Source of the DNA: Comamonas sp009360615
GTDB lineage: Bacteria > Pseudomonadota > Gammaproteobacteria > Burkholderiales > Burkholderiaceae_C
Reading direction: 5' to 3' (one strand)
NCBI RefSeq assembly: GCF_035784015.1
Contig: NZ_JALKOW010000002.1
DNA length: 64,000 nucleotides
Part shown: positions 25,565 through 34,371 of the stretch, piece after piece
Numbering within the stretch: the stretch's first letter is position 1
How the letters are laid out: each line of letters opens with the position of its first letter
Position numbers and translations under genes: made by a program
Notes under the pieces: generated by a model
What the model saw: the letters and a program-made list of their open reading frames with translations, nothing else
Told to the model about the DNA's origin: nothing
Databases searched by the model: none

Positions 25565-26842
25565 TCAGACCTGCTCCAGCGCCTGGTTCAGATCGGCCAG
25601 CAGGTCGTCGATATGCTCGATGCCTACGGAAAGGCGCACCATGCCTTCGGTGACGCCGGCCTTTGCCAGCTCCTCGGCGTCCAGCTGGCGGTGAGTGGTG
25701 GAGGCAGGGTGGGTGGCCAGCGATTTGGCATCGCCGATATTGACCAGGCGCGTGAACAGCTGCAGGGCGTCGAGGAAGCGTGCACCTGCCGCTCGGCCCT
25801 CGCCGCCTTTGAGGCTGAAAGAGAGAATGCCGGATGCGCGGCCGCCAGACTGTTTCTGCACGATGGCATGGTCGGGGTGGTCTTCGAGTCCTGCGTAGCG
25901 CACCCATTCCACCTTGGGGTGCTCTTTCAGTGTTTGCGCAATCTTCTGCGTGTTTTCGCAGATGCGGTCCATGCGCAGGGCCAGGGTTTCAATGCCTTGC
26001 AGGATCTGGAAGGCATTCTGTGGCGAGAGGGCGGCCCCCATATTGCGCAGCGGCACGACGCGCGCGCGGCCGATGAACGCGGCGGGGCCCAGCGCCTCGG
26101 TGTAGACCACTCCGTGATAGCTGACGTCGGGTTCGTTCAGCCGCTTGAAGCGCTCTTTGTGTTCGGCCCAGGGAAACTTGCCGCTGTCCACGATCGCTCC
26201 GCCCACGCTGGTGCCGTGACCGCCCAGGTATTTGGTCAGCGAATGCACGACAATGTCGGCGCCATGTTCGAACGGACGCAGCAGGTAGGGAGAGGCAACG
26301 GTGTTGTCGACAATCAGCGGCACACCATGCTGGTGGGCCACATCAGCCAGCGCACGGATGTCGGTCACATTGCCTAGCGGATTGCCGATGGATTCGATGA
26401 AAACTGCCTTGGTCCTGGCGTCGATCAGCGGGCCAAAGCTCGCCGGGTTGCGCGGATCGGCAAATCGCACTTCGATGCCTTGCTGAGGGAGGGTGTGGGC
26501 AAACAGGTTGTAGGTGCCGCCATAGAGCGTGCTGGCCGAAACGATGTTGTCACCCGCTTCGGCCAGAGTCTGGATGGCGGCGGTGATGGCTGCCATGCCC
26601 GATGCCACGGCCAGTGCGGCAATGCCGCCCTCCAGTGCCGCGACGCGCTTTTCAAGCACGTCGGTGGTGGGGTTCATGATGCGCGTGTAGATATTGCCCG
26701 GGACCTTCAGGTCAAACAGGTCTGCACCATGCTGGGCGCTGTCAAACGCGTAGGCCACCGTCTGGTAGATGGGTACGGCCACAGCCTTGGTGGTGGGATC
26801 GGGGGAATAGCCGGCATGTACGGCCAGTGTCTCTAAGCGCAT
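25565..26842 (-). CDS. metY: O-acetylhomoserine sulfhydrylase/aminocarboxypropyltransferase
   Basis: This PLP enzyme makes homocysteine from O-acetylhomoserine and sulfide (or methionine from methanethiol). At 425 residues it has the usual length of the MetY branch of the Cys/Met metabolism family. The PLP lysine is in HSLTKYLGGHGT, and the substrate region shows YTRIMNPTTDVLEKR and ASGMAAI. The end has the family motif SLATHPASTTHRQL. It is convergent with egtB and only 27 bases apart, without a clear terminator. It may share a sulfur theme with ergothioneine synthesis, but nothing in the sequence proves co-regulation. Confidence 0.93.
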   Translation of the reverse strand: MRLETLAVHAGYSPDPTTKAVAVPIYQTVAYAFDSAQHGADLFDLKVPGNIYTRIMNPTTDVLEKRVAALEGGIAALAVASGMAAITAAIQTLAEAGDNIVSASTLYGGTYNLFAHTLPQQGIEVRFADPRNPASFGPLIDARTKAVFIESIGNPLGNVTDIRALADVAHQHGVPLIVDNTVASPYLLRPFEHGADIVVHSLTKYLGGHGTSVGGAIVDSGKFPWAEHKERFKRLNEPDVSYHGVVYTEALGPAAFIGRARVVPLRNMGAALSPQNAFQILQGIETLALRMDRICENTQKIAQTLKEHPKVEWVRYAGLEDHPDHAIVQKQSGGRASGILSFSLKGGEGRAAGARFLDALQLFTRLVNIGDAKSLATHPASTTHRQLDAEELAKAGVTEGMVRLSVGIEHIDDLLADLNQALEQV

Positions 26843-27054
26843 AGGTCTGTGTCTCTCTCTGGCAAGTTGTGTGAAGGCCGCAGCCTGGGCGTTGGCGCCA
26901 TTGATTATGGGCAGGCCGCAGGATCAGGAGAACGACCTAATGGCTATGTGCTTATGCCGGATTGAGAGCAAGCGACGGATTGAAAACATGGAGATACTTC
27001 TCACCGGAGAATGGATGACGTTGAACTCGCAGTTGCCTGCGCGGAGAACCTAAA

Positions 27055-28251
27055 TTGGGCCAGCCTGCAGATTTGTACTTCGCCTTGATCGCGCCGGCTT
27101 GCGTGGTGCTGTTCGGGCTTGCCCTGTTGGCCTGCTGGTATGTGCAGCGCCGGCAGCCGCGTGCGCTGTTTCTGCTCTGGCTGGTGGGGGGCTATGTGCT
27201 GCTCGCGACGGCTCTGGCTGCCCAAAGCCTGATGAGCAATGCCCAGCTGGGCCAGTTTGCCTTGGCCACGGCATGTCTGTATCTGCTCGGTACCTGGTCG
27301 CTGGCGCAAGGGGTTTCCCTGAGGCATGGGGCCGCAGGGGCGAGTGTGCCTGGCGGCATCCTGGTAGCCGTCGCCACGCTGTCCGCTCTGTTCTATTTTT
27401 CCCGGATCGAAGATGACTTGTGGGTCCGCGTGCAGTGCCTGGCTCTGGGTATGGCCTTTCAGCTGGCCCTGGCCCTTCCGGCCTTTCTCAGGGTCGATTC
27501 GTCAAAAGACTGGCTTGAGCGCGGAGTGCGCTGGGCCTATGGGCTCAATGTCTGCTATGCCTTGTTCAGGCCGGCGGCCGTCGGTCTGCTGCCCGTGCAC
27601 GAAGTGCAGGAGCTGACCCGGTCCGGATACTGGCTGCTCACGCAGGCCATAGCGCTTCTGTTTGCGATGTGGTTTGCGGTGGGGTTGCTGGCGTGCTCGG
27701 TCAGGGATGTGATGACGACGTTGCGCGAAGAGCGCAACCGGGACTCCTTGACACGCTTGCTCAACCGTCGCGCCTTCATGGAGGCCGCCGAGTCGCGCCT
27801 GGCCGACCAGCGGCTGGTGCCCTGGGCCGTGGTCGCCGTGGACATCGATCATTTCAAATACATCAATGACAACTGGGGCCATGCCGCCGGCGATCAGGTG
27901 CTGCAGCAACTCGCACAGCTGCTGACTCAGCAGGTCAGAGACTGTGACCTGGTTGCCCGCTTCGGAGGAGAGGAGTTTGTCTTGCTGCTCTCACGGGTGA
28001 AGCTGTTCGAGGCGCAAGCCATTGTGGAGCGTGTGCGTGAGCGCTTGCAAAGCCATGAGCTCGGGGGGGGGCCTGCACCTCTGAGGGTGACAGCCAGCTT
28101 CGGCATTGCTGCACTCAGCTCCGCGCAGGATTTCGAGCAGGCACTGGCCCAGGCCGATGCGCTGCTCTACCAGGCCAAGAAGGCAGGACGGGATTGCGTC
28201 ATGAGCTCTGCGCAAGACGAGAGCGAGCCGCAATGGGGAATGATTGCCTGA
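27055..28251 (+). CDS. Membrane-anchored diguanylate cyclase (GGDEF)
   Basis: This 398-residue protein makes cyclic di-GMP. The N-terminal 220 residues have about six or seven hydrophobic segments and form a membrane sensor module with no named domain. The C-terminal GGDEF domain has the active-site motif GGEEF near 305. An intact inhibitory I-site RDCD lies five residues before it, so product feedback is likely. VAVDIDHFKYINDNWGHAAG is the nucleotide and metal region. The start is TTG 27055 with GGAG 8 bases upstream. A nine-G run (28073-28081) near the end does not disturb the frame. Confidence 0.9.
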   Translation: MGQPADLYFALIAPACVVLFGLALLACWYVQRRQPRALFLLWLVGGYVLLATALAAQSLMSNAQLGQFALATACLYLLGTWSLAQGVSLRHGAAGASVPGGILVAVATLSALFYFSRIEDDLWVRVQCLALGMAFQLALALPAFLRVDSSKDWLERGVRWAYGLNVCYALFRPAAVGLLPVHEVQELTRSGYWLLTQAIALLFAMWFAVGLLACSVRDVMTTLREERNRDSLTRLLNRRAFMEAAESRLADQRLVPWAVVAVDIDHFKYINDNWGHAAGDQVLQQLAQLLTQQVRDCDLVARFGGEEFVLLLSRVKLFEAQAIVERVRERLQSHELGGGPAPLRVTASFGIAALSSAQDFEQALAQADALLYQAKKAGRDCVMSSAQDESEPQWGMIA

Positions 28252-28323
28252 ATCCTGCCATCAGGCCCAGATCCCATGAGGCCTTGCCTTCAGGTTTCGG
28301 CTCGCGATCCGAGGCCCGACACC

Positions 28324-28968
28324 TCAGGACCTCGGACTTCTGGGTGCGCGCCTTGGAAGGGCGGTGAGGGCGCTTTCCCAGGCGGGCAGATGCGCATAGA
28401 TCACGGCCGGGGCATGGGCGTCATTGGCGGCATAGCGTCGCTGGGCCGCGCTGAGTTCCGCTGCTGCCCAGTTGGAGGTGGTGGTGCGCTTGGATTTGCG
28501 AAAGCTCTGTCGCAGCACCAGCGCGGCTGCGGCGCGCACCCCCACCGATGGGCCATAGCCGAGTCGCTTGAAGCGGCTGTCCAGATCCTGGATATTGTTC
28601 AGCGGAGCGCCCAGTCTGCGCGGCAGGGCGTGCTTGTCGTTATCGAGCCCGAAGCCGACCTTGCAGATATGTTCAGCCGCCAGAACCATGCGTGACACCT
28701 CCAGAGCCATCGGCCTGTGCAGTTGCAGCAGCCAGACCTGGCTGGCCGTGGCGAGCTGCACCAGATGAGGACCGCTGTCTTGCTGGCCCGCGTTGAAGAT
28801 GGGTTTGCTTTCCGTGTCGAAGCCGAGCACGGACTCGGCATTCATGGCCTGGAAGGCGGCTTCAAATTCGGCTTCGGACTGCGGAAGGTGGATGGCATGG
28901 TCGGGCAATTCCAGAAACGGAGGGAGCAGGGCACTTTCGTCCTTGCTGGGTGCAATCAATCGGGGCAT
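28324..28968 (-). CDS. 3'-5' exonuclease (DEDDy, RNase D-like)
   Basis: This 214-residue protein has the three exonuclease motifs of the DnaQ-like fold: FDTE near 50 (Exo I), VGFGLDND near 105 (Exo II) and QRRYAANDAHAP near 180 (Exo III, with the Tyr of the DEDDy class). It resembles the short stand-alone ribonuclease D-like proteins of proteobacteria. There is no HRDC domain. The C-terminus is basic (RRAPRSPRS). Its natural substrate, RNA or DNA, cannot be told from the sequence. Confidence 0.85.
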   Translation of the reverse strand: MPRLIAPSKDESALLPPFLELPDHAIHLPQSEAEFEAAFQAMNAESVLGFDTESKPIFNAGQQDSGPHLVQLATASQVWLLQLHRPMALEVSRMVLAAEHICKVGFGLDNDKHALPRRLGAPLNNIQDLDSRFKRLGYGPSVGVRAAAALVLRQSFRKSKRTTTSNWAAAELSAAQRRYAANDAHAPAVIYAHLPAWESALTALPRRAPRSPRS

Positions 28969-29097
28969 GCGGGTGATTACACATCAGCTTGGCTTGTCCC
29001 CAGATCATGTGGGCCGCTCTGTGGGTAATTCCGGGGAAATGTCTTCAAAGCCTTGCCCACAAAGGTTTTACAGGTGCTGCTTAAATATGAGGCAGTG

Positions 29098-29880
29098 TCA
29101 GGGGCGTGAAAAAGCGGGCGTGCGTTTCTCCAGAAACGCGTTCACGCCCTCACGGCTGTTCGCATGGCTGGCGCAGTCGGCGATGGCCAGGCTTTCGGCC
29201 TTGAGGTGGGCGGCCAGATCATGGCTGTGGGCGCTGTCGCAGAGCTGTTTGATATGGGCCAGGGAATCGGGGGCACCTGCAGCCAGCTCTTCGGCCAGCC
29301 GAAGTGCCTGGGCTGCCAGAGCATCCGGCTCATGCAGCTCATCAAAGATGCCCATGCGCAAGCAGTCTTGGGCAGAGGCAGGGCGGTTGCTCATCAGCAG
29401 GTACTTGGCCTTGGCAGCACCAGCCCTGCGGCTGAGGTAGTAGGACGAGCCCAGATCCGGGCTCAACCCGATGGCCGAGTAGCCGCCGCGCAAGAACACC
29501 GTGGTGGAGGCCAGCACGATGTCGGCACACAGACCGATGCCGATGCCGCCACCGCCCAGCGCACCCTGAATGGCGCTGATGACAGGCACGGGCATGGTGA
29601 CCAGCGCGTGCATGGTGGGGTTGAGCAGGGCCAGAATTTCCGCGATCTGGCGGGGCAGGTGATCGCGGTTTTGCACGAACTCTCGAATATCCCCACCCAC
29701 GCAAAATTGCTTGCCTGCAGCCGAGATCAGCACGGCGCCAATGTCTGCCTTGCAAGCCTGTTGCACCGCAGCGGCCAGGGCATGGGCCATGGGGGTGCTG
29801 ATGGCATTGCCCTGATCAGGCTGGTTCAGCACGATATGGCCGACGCCATTGCACTGCTTCCACAAGACGAGTTCTGACAT
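29098..29880 (-). CDS. Enoyl-CoA hydratase/isomerase family protein
   Basis: This is a 260-residue crotonase-fold protein with the CoA oxyanion-hole motifs VGGDIREF and GALGGGGIGIGLCADI. Neither of the two catalytic Glu of classical hydratases is obvious: GGGxE is GGGIGIG, and the second position reads GGYSAIGLSP. So it may be an isomerase or a hydrolase-like member. ATG 29880 shares bases with the upstream ligase stop (TGATG). It is the last gene of the minus-strand acyl-CoA operon. Confidence 0.85.
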   Translation of the reverse strand: MSELVLWKQCNGVGHIVLNQPDQGNAISTPMAHALAAAVQQACKADIGAVLISAAGKQFCVGGDIREFVQNRDHLPRQIAEILALLNPTMHALVTMPVPVISAIQGALGGGGIGIGLCADIVLASTTVFLRGGYSAIGLSPDLGSSYYLSRRAGAAKAKYLLMSNRPASAQDCLRMGIFDELHEPDALAAQALRLAEELAAGAPDSLAHIKQLCDSAHSHDLAAHLKAESLAIADCASHANSREGVNAFLEKRTPAFSRP

Positions 29881-31436
29881 CAGGCGACCTTTCTTTTCTG
29901 GTTGACCCAGAAGGGCGCGCGCAATGTGGTCTTCAGAATCTTGCCCGCCCCAGACAGTGGCATGGCATCGATGAAGGAAACCCCACGCGGGCATTTGTAG
30001 TGGGCAATGCGACTCTTGCAGAACTGGATCAGTTCATCGGCCTCCAGCTCGGCACCGGCCTTGCGCACGATGAAGACATGCACCAGCTCGCCCCATTGCT
30101 CGCTGGGCACGCCAATGACGGCGCAGGATGCGACGCCTGGATGGGTGGCGATTACGCTTTCCACTTCCACGCTGTAGACGTTCTCGCCACCAGTCACAAT
30201 CATGTCTTTGAGGCGATCGACGATGAAGACATAGCCCTCGTCATCCATGCGGCCACCATCGCCCGTATGCATCCAGCCGTTGCGAATGGCAGCGGCGGTC
30301 TCGGCAGGCTTGTTCCAGTAGCCCAGCATGACGCCGGGGCCGCGAACAACCACCTCTCCCACCTCGCCGCGTGGCACCTCCTGGCCGTCGGGGTCCACGA
30401 TGCGGACTTCGGTGCAGACCGTGGCGCGCCCGGCGCTGCGATGGCGGCCTTGGGCCCGTCCCTCCTGTCGGTGCATTTCGGGGCTCAGAACCGTGGCGAT
30501 CGGGGCCAGCTCCGTCATGCCATAGGCCTGGGTGAAGCCGACGCTGGGAATGGTGTTCATGGCCCGGTCCAGCAGACCTTCGGAGATGGGCGACGCCCCA
30601 TACAGCATGTTCTGCAGCGAGCTCAGGTCATATTGATGGACATCCGGGTGGTCCACCAGCATCTGGATCATGGTGGGCACCAGCAGCAGGTCGGTGACCG
30701 ATTCAGTGGAAATGGCCTGAAGAACGGCCACAGGATCAAAGCGCGGCACCATGACATGGCAGCCACCGGCGGCCAGCAGTGCATTCATGAAGGCACCGTC
30801 TGCCAGATGAAACATCGGCGCAGCATGCAGCCCGACGCTGCTGCGGCGTGCCGTGTTCTCGCAGACGCCGGAGATGGCGTTGGTGTAGAGATTGCGATGG
30901 CAGAGCATCACGCCCTTGGGCGTACCGGTGGTGCCGCCGGTATAGAACACGCCGGCTAGGTCATCCCCGCCACGCAAGGCGTCTTCCACCGGTGCGGTCT
31001 CGGCAACCAGTGCCTCATAGGAAAGCATGCCTTCGGGAGCCGGGCCATCACCGATGTGGATCAGCGTCTGCAGGGCTTTTGCACTCTTTCGGATTTCAGG
31101 AATCAAAGGCAGAAAGCTGACGTCCACCAGCAGGACACGGGTGTCGCAGTCGTCCAGTGAATAGGCGATCTCTGCAGCACTCCATCGAATATTGATGGGG
31201 TTGACGGCAGCGCCCGCCCAGTAAGTGGCAAGGTAGTACTCCAGATACCAGTCCGAGTTCAGGGCGAGGATGGCCACGCGGTCGCCCGCTTGCACACCCA
31301 GTGCGCGCAGGACTCCAGCAAATCGGGCGACACGGTCGCCCAGTTGCGCAAAACTGCGTTTGCGACCGTTGTAGATCGTGGCCGGGGCGTGGGGCTGCTG
31401 TTGTATGGAGCGCCGCAGACTTTGCGTGAGATACAT
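29880..31436 (-). CDS. AMP-dependent acyl-CoA ligase
   Basis: This 518-residue ANL-superfamily enzyme activates a carboxylic acid to its CoA thioester. The phosphate-binding loop is YTGGTTGTPKGVML near 165-178. The core motifs YGMTELAPI and MHTGDGGRMDDEGYVFIVDR are present, and the C-terminal catalytic Lys lies in LSGAGKILKTTLR. It is the usual first enzyme of a beta-oxidation-type route. It lies between the acyl-CoA dehydrogenase and the crotonase in the minus-strand operon. Its substrate is not visible; the neighbourhood suggests a branched or terpenoid acid. Confidence 0.9.
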   Translation of the reverse strand: MYLTQSLRRSIQQQPHAPATIYNGRKRSFAQLGDRVARFAGVLRALGVQAGDRVAILALNSDWYLEYYLATYWAGAAVNPINIRWSAAEIAYSLDDCDTRVLLVDVSFLPLIPEIRKSAKALQTLIHIGDGPAPEGMLSYEALVAETAPVEDALRGGDDLAGVFYTGGTTGTPKGVMLCHRNLYTNAISGVCENTARRSSVGLHAAPMFHLADGAFMNALLAAGGCHVMVPRFDPVAVLQAISTESVTDLLLVPTMIQMLVDHPDVHQYDLSSLQNMLYGASPISEGLLDRAMNTIPSVGFTQAYGMTELAPIATVLSPEMHRQEGRAQGRHRSAGRATVCTEVRIVDPDGQEVPRGEVGEVVVRGPGVMLGYWNKPAETAAAIRNGWMHTGDGGRMDDEGYVFIVDRLKDMIVTGGENVYSVEVESVIATHPGVASCAVIGVPSEQWGELVHVFIVRKAGAELEADELIQFCKSRIAHYKCPRGVSFIDAMPLSGAGKILKTTLRAPFWVNQKRKVA

Positions 31437-31490
31437 GACAGGCCTTCCAAGGTCAGTACGTGGGAGAAACGAGCGGGTCTTGAGCCCCGC

Positions 31491-32642
31491 TCATGAAAAC
31501 AGGCGTCTGGCGATCAGGTCCTTCATGATTTCGTTGGCACCTCCGTAGATCTTCTGGATGCGTGCATCGGCATACATCCGGCCAATCGGGTACTCCTCCA
31601 TATAGCCATAGCCGCCAAAGAGCTGCAGGCACTCGTCGATGACGCGGCACTGCTGCTCGCTACACCACCACTTGGCCATGTAGGCGGCCTCGTTGTCCAG
31701 CGTGCCATCCAGCAGACGCTGAATGCAGTCGTTGACAAAGCTGCGCACCACATGGGCGGTGGTTGCGCATTCGGCCAGCTTGAATCGGGTGTTCTGAAAG
31801 TCGGCAATCGTCTGGCCAAAAGCCTTGCGCTGCTGCGTGTACTCCACCGTCAGCGCCACAGCCATTTCGATGGCAGCGGCTGCTCCCACGCCCAGCAGCA
31901 TGCGTTCATAGGGCAGCTGGCTCATCAGCTGCTTGAAGCCTTGGCCCTCGGTGCTGCCCAGCAACTGAGAAGCGGGAATGCGCACGTCTTCAAAAAAAAG
32001 TTCGGCTGTGTCGGAGATATGCTGGCCTATCTTGTCCAGCCTGCGTCCAACGCGAAAGCCGGGCAGGTTCTCGGTCTCCAGCACCACCAGAGATACCCCC
32101 GCGCTGCCCGCATCACCCGTGCGCACGGCCACCACCAGCAGGTTGGCGGTGAAGCCGTTGGTGATAAAGGTCTTGGAGCCATTGATGACGTAGTGATCCC
32201 CATCAAGCCGAGCGCGTGTCTGCATGGCTTTCAGGTCGGAGCCCACGCTGGGCTCGGTCATCGCAATGCCGGCCAGCATCTCGCCGCTGCACAGCCGGGG
32301 CAGCCAGCGCTGTTTTTGCTCGGGCGTGCCATAGGTGTCTATGTAATGGGCTGTGATGGTGTGCACGCTGGTGATGGCGTGAATCTCGGCCCTGGTCAGC
32401 TCTTCCTGCACCACCAGCTGATAGGCCAGGTTGCCGCCACCACCACCCCATTGCTCGTCCATCTCGGGCAGCAGAAAGCCATGTTCGCCAAAGCCGCGCC
32501 AGGTCTCGCGTGGCACATATCCCTGGGCGCGCCAGGCGGGGACATGCGGGCTGAGTTCGCGTTCGATGTAACGGCGCACCTGATCGCGGAAGACACCGAT
32601 GTCCGTATCCATCCACGCATGCTGAAAAGGTTTGGGCAGCAT
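31491..32642 (-). CDS. Acyl-CoA dehydrogenase
   Basis: This 383-residue flavoprotein introduces the alpha-beta double bond in an acyl-CoA. The motifs are AMTEPSVGSDLKAMQT near 125-140, GSKTFITNG near 155 and LFGGYGYMEEYPIGRMYAD near 350, followed by IYGGANEIMKDLIARR. I chose ATG 32642, 2 bases past the SDR stop, with GGAA upstream; the frame runs 10 codons further to a GTG. It is part of the minus-strand operon and probably follows the ligase in the pathway. Confidence 0.92.
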   Translation of the reverse strand: MLPKPFQHAWMDTDIGVFRDQVRRYIERELSPHVPAWRAQGYVPRETWRGFGEHGFLLPEMDEQWGGGGGNLAYQLVVQEELTRAEIHAITSVHTITAHYIDTYGTPEQKQRWLPRLCSGEMLAGIAMTEPSVGSDLKAMQTRARLDGDHYVINGSKTFITNGFTANLLVVAVRTGDAGSAGVSLVVLETENLPGFRVGRRLDKIGQHISDTAELFFEDVRIPASQLLGSTEGQGFKQLMSQLPYERMLLGVGAAAAIEMAVALTVEYTQQRKAFGQTIADFQNTRFKLAECATTAHVVRSFVNDCIQRLLDGTLDNEAAYMAKWWCSEQQCRVIDECLQLFGGYGYMEEYPIGRMYADARIQKIYGGANEIMKDLIARRLFS

Positions 32643-32644
32643 GT

Positions 32645-33475
32645 TCAGATTCCAGTCAGTCCGCCGGTGCACATCAGCGTCTGGCCGCTGATGTAGTCAG
32701 ACTCCGGCTGGCAAAACAGATAGACCGCGCCTGCGGCTTCATCGGGCGTGCCGGCTCGGCCCAGCGGAATGGCCTGCTCCATGGCCGCCATCAAACCGGG
32801 GTTGACGCCGACCTTGATGTCTCGCCCCCCGATATTGGCGGTCTCGCCATTGGCGGTGGAGTGGGTCAGCCGGGTCTTGATCAGGCCAAAGGCCACGCAG
32901 TTCACGTTGACGTTCAGCCGTCCCCATTCCTTGGCCAGGGTCGTGGTCAGGCCGGTGATGCCGGCCTTGGCGGCGGAGTAGTTGCTCTGCCCCGCATTGC
33001 CGAACAGACCGGCCACCGAGGAGATATTGACCACCTTGCGCATCGCACGCCGACCGGCTTGCATCTCGGCTTTGGACAGCGCCTTGATCACGGGCTGGGC
33101 TGCACGCAGTAGGCGGAACGGGGCAGTCAGGTGGCAGTCCAAAATGGCATGCCACTGTTCGTCCGTCATCTTCTGGATCACGTTGTCCCAGGTGTAGCCG
33201 GCGTTGTTGATGATGATGTCCAGGCCCCTGAACTCCTGGACTGCGGTGCCCACAAAGCGCTCGGCAAAGTCGGTGTGGGTGACATTGCCCACGCAGGCCA
33301 CGGCCTCGCCACCCATTTCCCGGATCAGGGCAATGGTTTCATCGGCAGGCCCCTGATCCAGGTCGTTGATGACCAGGCGCGCCCCTTCTCTGGCCAGCTT
33401 CAGTGCGATGCTGCGGCCAATGCCTCGGCCCGATCCCGAGACCAGGGCGACTTTGCCTTCGAGCGTTCCTGTCAT
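32645..33475 (-). CDS. SDR family oxidoreductase (3-hydroxyacyl-CoA dehydrogenase type)
   Basis: This is a 276-residue short-chain dehydrogenase. The NAD(P) motif is SGSGRGIGRS near 15, NNAG is near 95, and the active site is Ser in NISSVAG with YSAAK, so all catalytic residues are present. The sequence resembles FabG-like 3-oxoacyl reductases and the hydroxyacyl-CoA dehydrogenases of steroid and terpenoid routes. I chose ATG 33475; the frame is open 62 codons upstream but overlaps the MaoC gene. Position between MaoC and dehydrogenase genes suggests oxidation of a 3-hydroxyacyl-CoA. Confidence 0.9.
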   Translation of the reverse strand: MTGTLEGKVALVSGSGRGIGRSIALKLAREGARLVINDLDQGPADETIALIREMGGEAVACVGNVTHTDFAERFVGTAVQEFRGLDIIINNAGYTWDNVIQKMTDEQWHAILDCHLTAPFRLLRAAQPVIKALSKAEMQAGRRAMRKVVNISSVAGLFGNAGQSNYSAAKAGITGLTTTLAKEWGRLNVNVNCVAFGLIKTRLTHSTANGETANIGGRDIKVGVNPGLMAAMEQAIPLGRAGTPDEAAGAVYLFCQPESDYISGQTLMCTGGLTGI

Positions 33476-33494
33476 TGCGGCTTCCTTTGCGCAT

Positions 33495-33908
33495 TCAGGG
33501 CAGGCTGATCCAGGCGTCGCCTGCGACCTTGGTCTGACCATGCTGGTTGGTGCTCTGTACTTCGATGCGCACGCTGCGGTCGGCATCACGCTTCTCTGCA
33601 ATGCGGCCGCTGCATGAGATGGCATTGGCCAGATGGGTGATGCCCAGAAAGCGGACATCAAAGCGGCGCAGCCGCGACTGCGGAGCCCAGTCGGTCAGCA
33701 AGCGGCCCAGCCAGGCCATGCTCAGCATGCCGTGGGCAAACACATCGGACATGCCGGCCCTGCGTGCAAAGTCGATGTCGATATGAATGGGGTTGTGGTC
33801 ACCCGACGCACCGGCAAACAGCGCAAGGGTGGTGCGGTCGATGGCGGGAAGCTGAAGCGTGGGAAGGGCATCGCCCACCTGGACGCTGTCATAGCGGGGC
33901 GTATTCAT
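33495..33908 (-). CDS. MaoC-like hydratase
   Basis: This 137-residue hot-dog fold protein has the R-hydratase motif GASGDHNPIHID (Asp and His of the catalytic pair) at about 33-44, followed by FARRAGMSDVFAHGMLSMAW. It would hydrate a 2-enoyl-CoA. It is paired with a second MaoC-like gene of different type just upstream, so the two probably form one heteromeric hydratase. Confidence 0.9.
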   Translation of the reverse strand: MNTPRYDSVQVGDALPTLQLPAIDRTTLALFAGASGDHNPIHIDIDFARRAGMSDVFAHGMLSMAWLGRLLTDWAPQSRLRRFDVRFLGITHLANAISCSGRIAEKRDADRSVRIEVQSTNQHGQTKVAGDAWISLP

Positions 33909-33920
33909 GGGCGGCCCTTC

Positions 33921-34361
33921 CTAGTTGCGCACCACGATGACGGAGCGCATCTCGGCCACCAGATCGTTGTTCTGGTTGGTGGCGCGCGAGGTCTTCACAA
34001 CGAACTCCAGAGTGCCGTTCTTTTTGTCATAGATGTCATCGACCCGCGAGCGCACGGTGATGCTGTCGCCCGCGCAGGCCGTACCGTGGTAGCAAAAGCT
34101 CTGTTCGCCATGCAGGATCTTGGCGATCGGAATCTCCAGCGTCTGCAAAAGCAGATCCGAAGCCCGGCTGTCCAATTCAGCCGCAAACAAAAACGTGGGC
34201 GGTGCGGGCAGGTCGGCATAGCCGGCTGCACGGGCGGCTTCCACATCGGTGTAGATGGCGCTGGTCTCGCCAATGGAACTGGCAAAAAAGCGCAGACGGC
34301 TGCGATCCAGGTTCAGCTCGGACGGCGGCGACTCGTAGCCAATCCATTGCTTGTCTATCAT
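33921..34361 (-). CDS. MaoC-like N-terminal domain (FAS1-like) dehydratase subunit
   Basis: This encodes 146 residues of the MaoC N-terminal-domain type, beginning MIDKQWIGYESPPSELNLDR. It includes LPAPPTFLFAAE, typical of the non-catalytic partner, and LHGEQSFCYHGTACAGDSI. The Asp/His hydratase pair is absent, so it is probably the structural subunit of the catalytic MaoC protein encoded next to it. The ribosome-binding site GAGGAG is strong. It lies 10 bases after the thiolase gene. Confidence 0.88.
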   Translation of the reverse strand: MIDKQWIGYESPPSELNLDRSRLRFFASSIGETSAIYTDVEAARAAGYADLPAPPTFLFAAELDSRASDLLLQTLEIPIAKILHGEQSFCYHGTACAGDSITVRSRVDDIYDKKNGTLEFVVKTSRATNQNNDLVAEMRSVIVVRN

Positions 34362-34371
34362 GCGTTGCTCC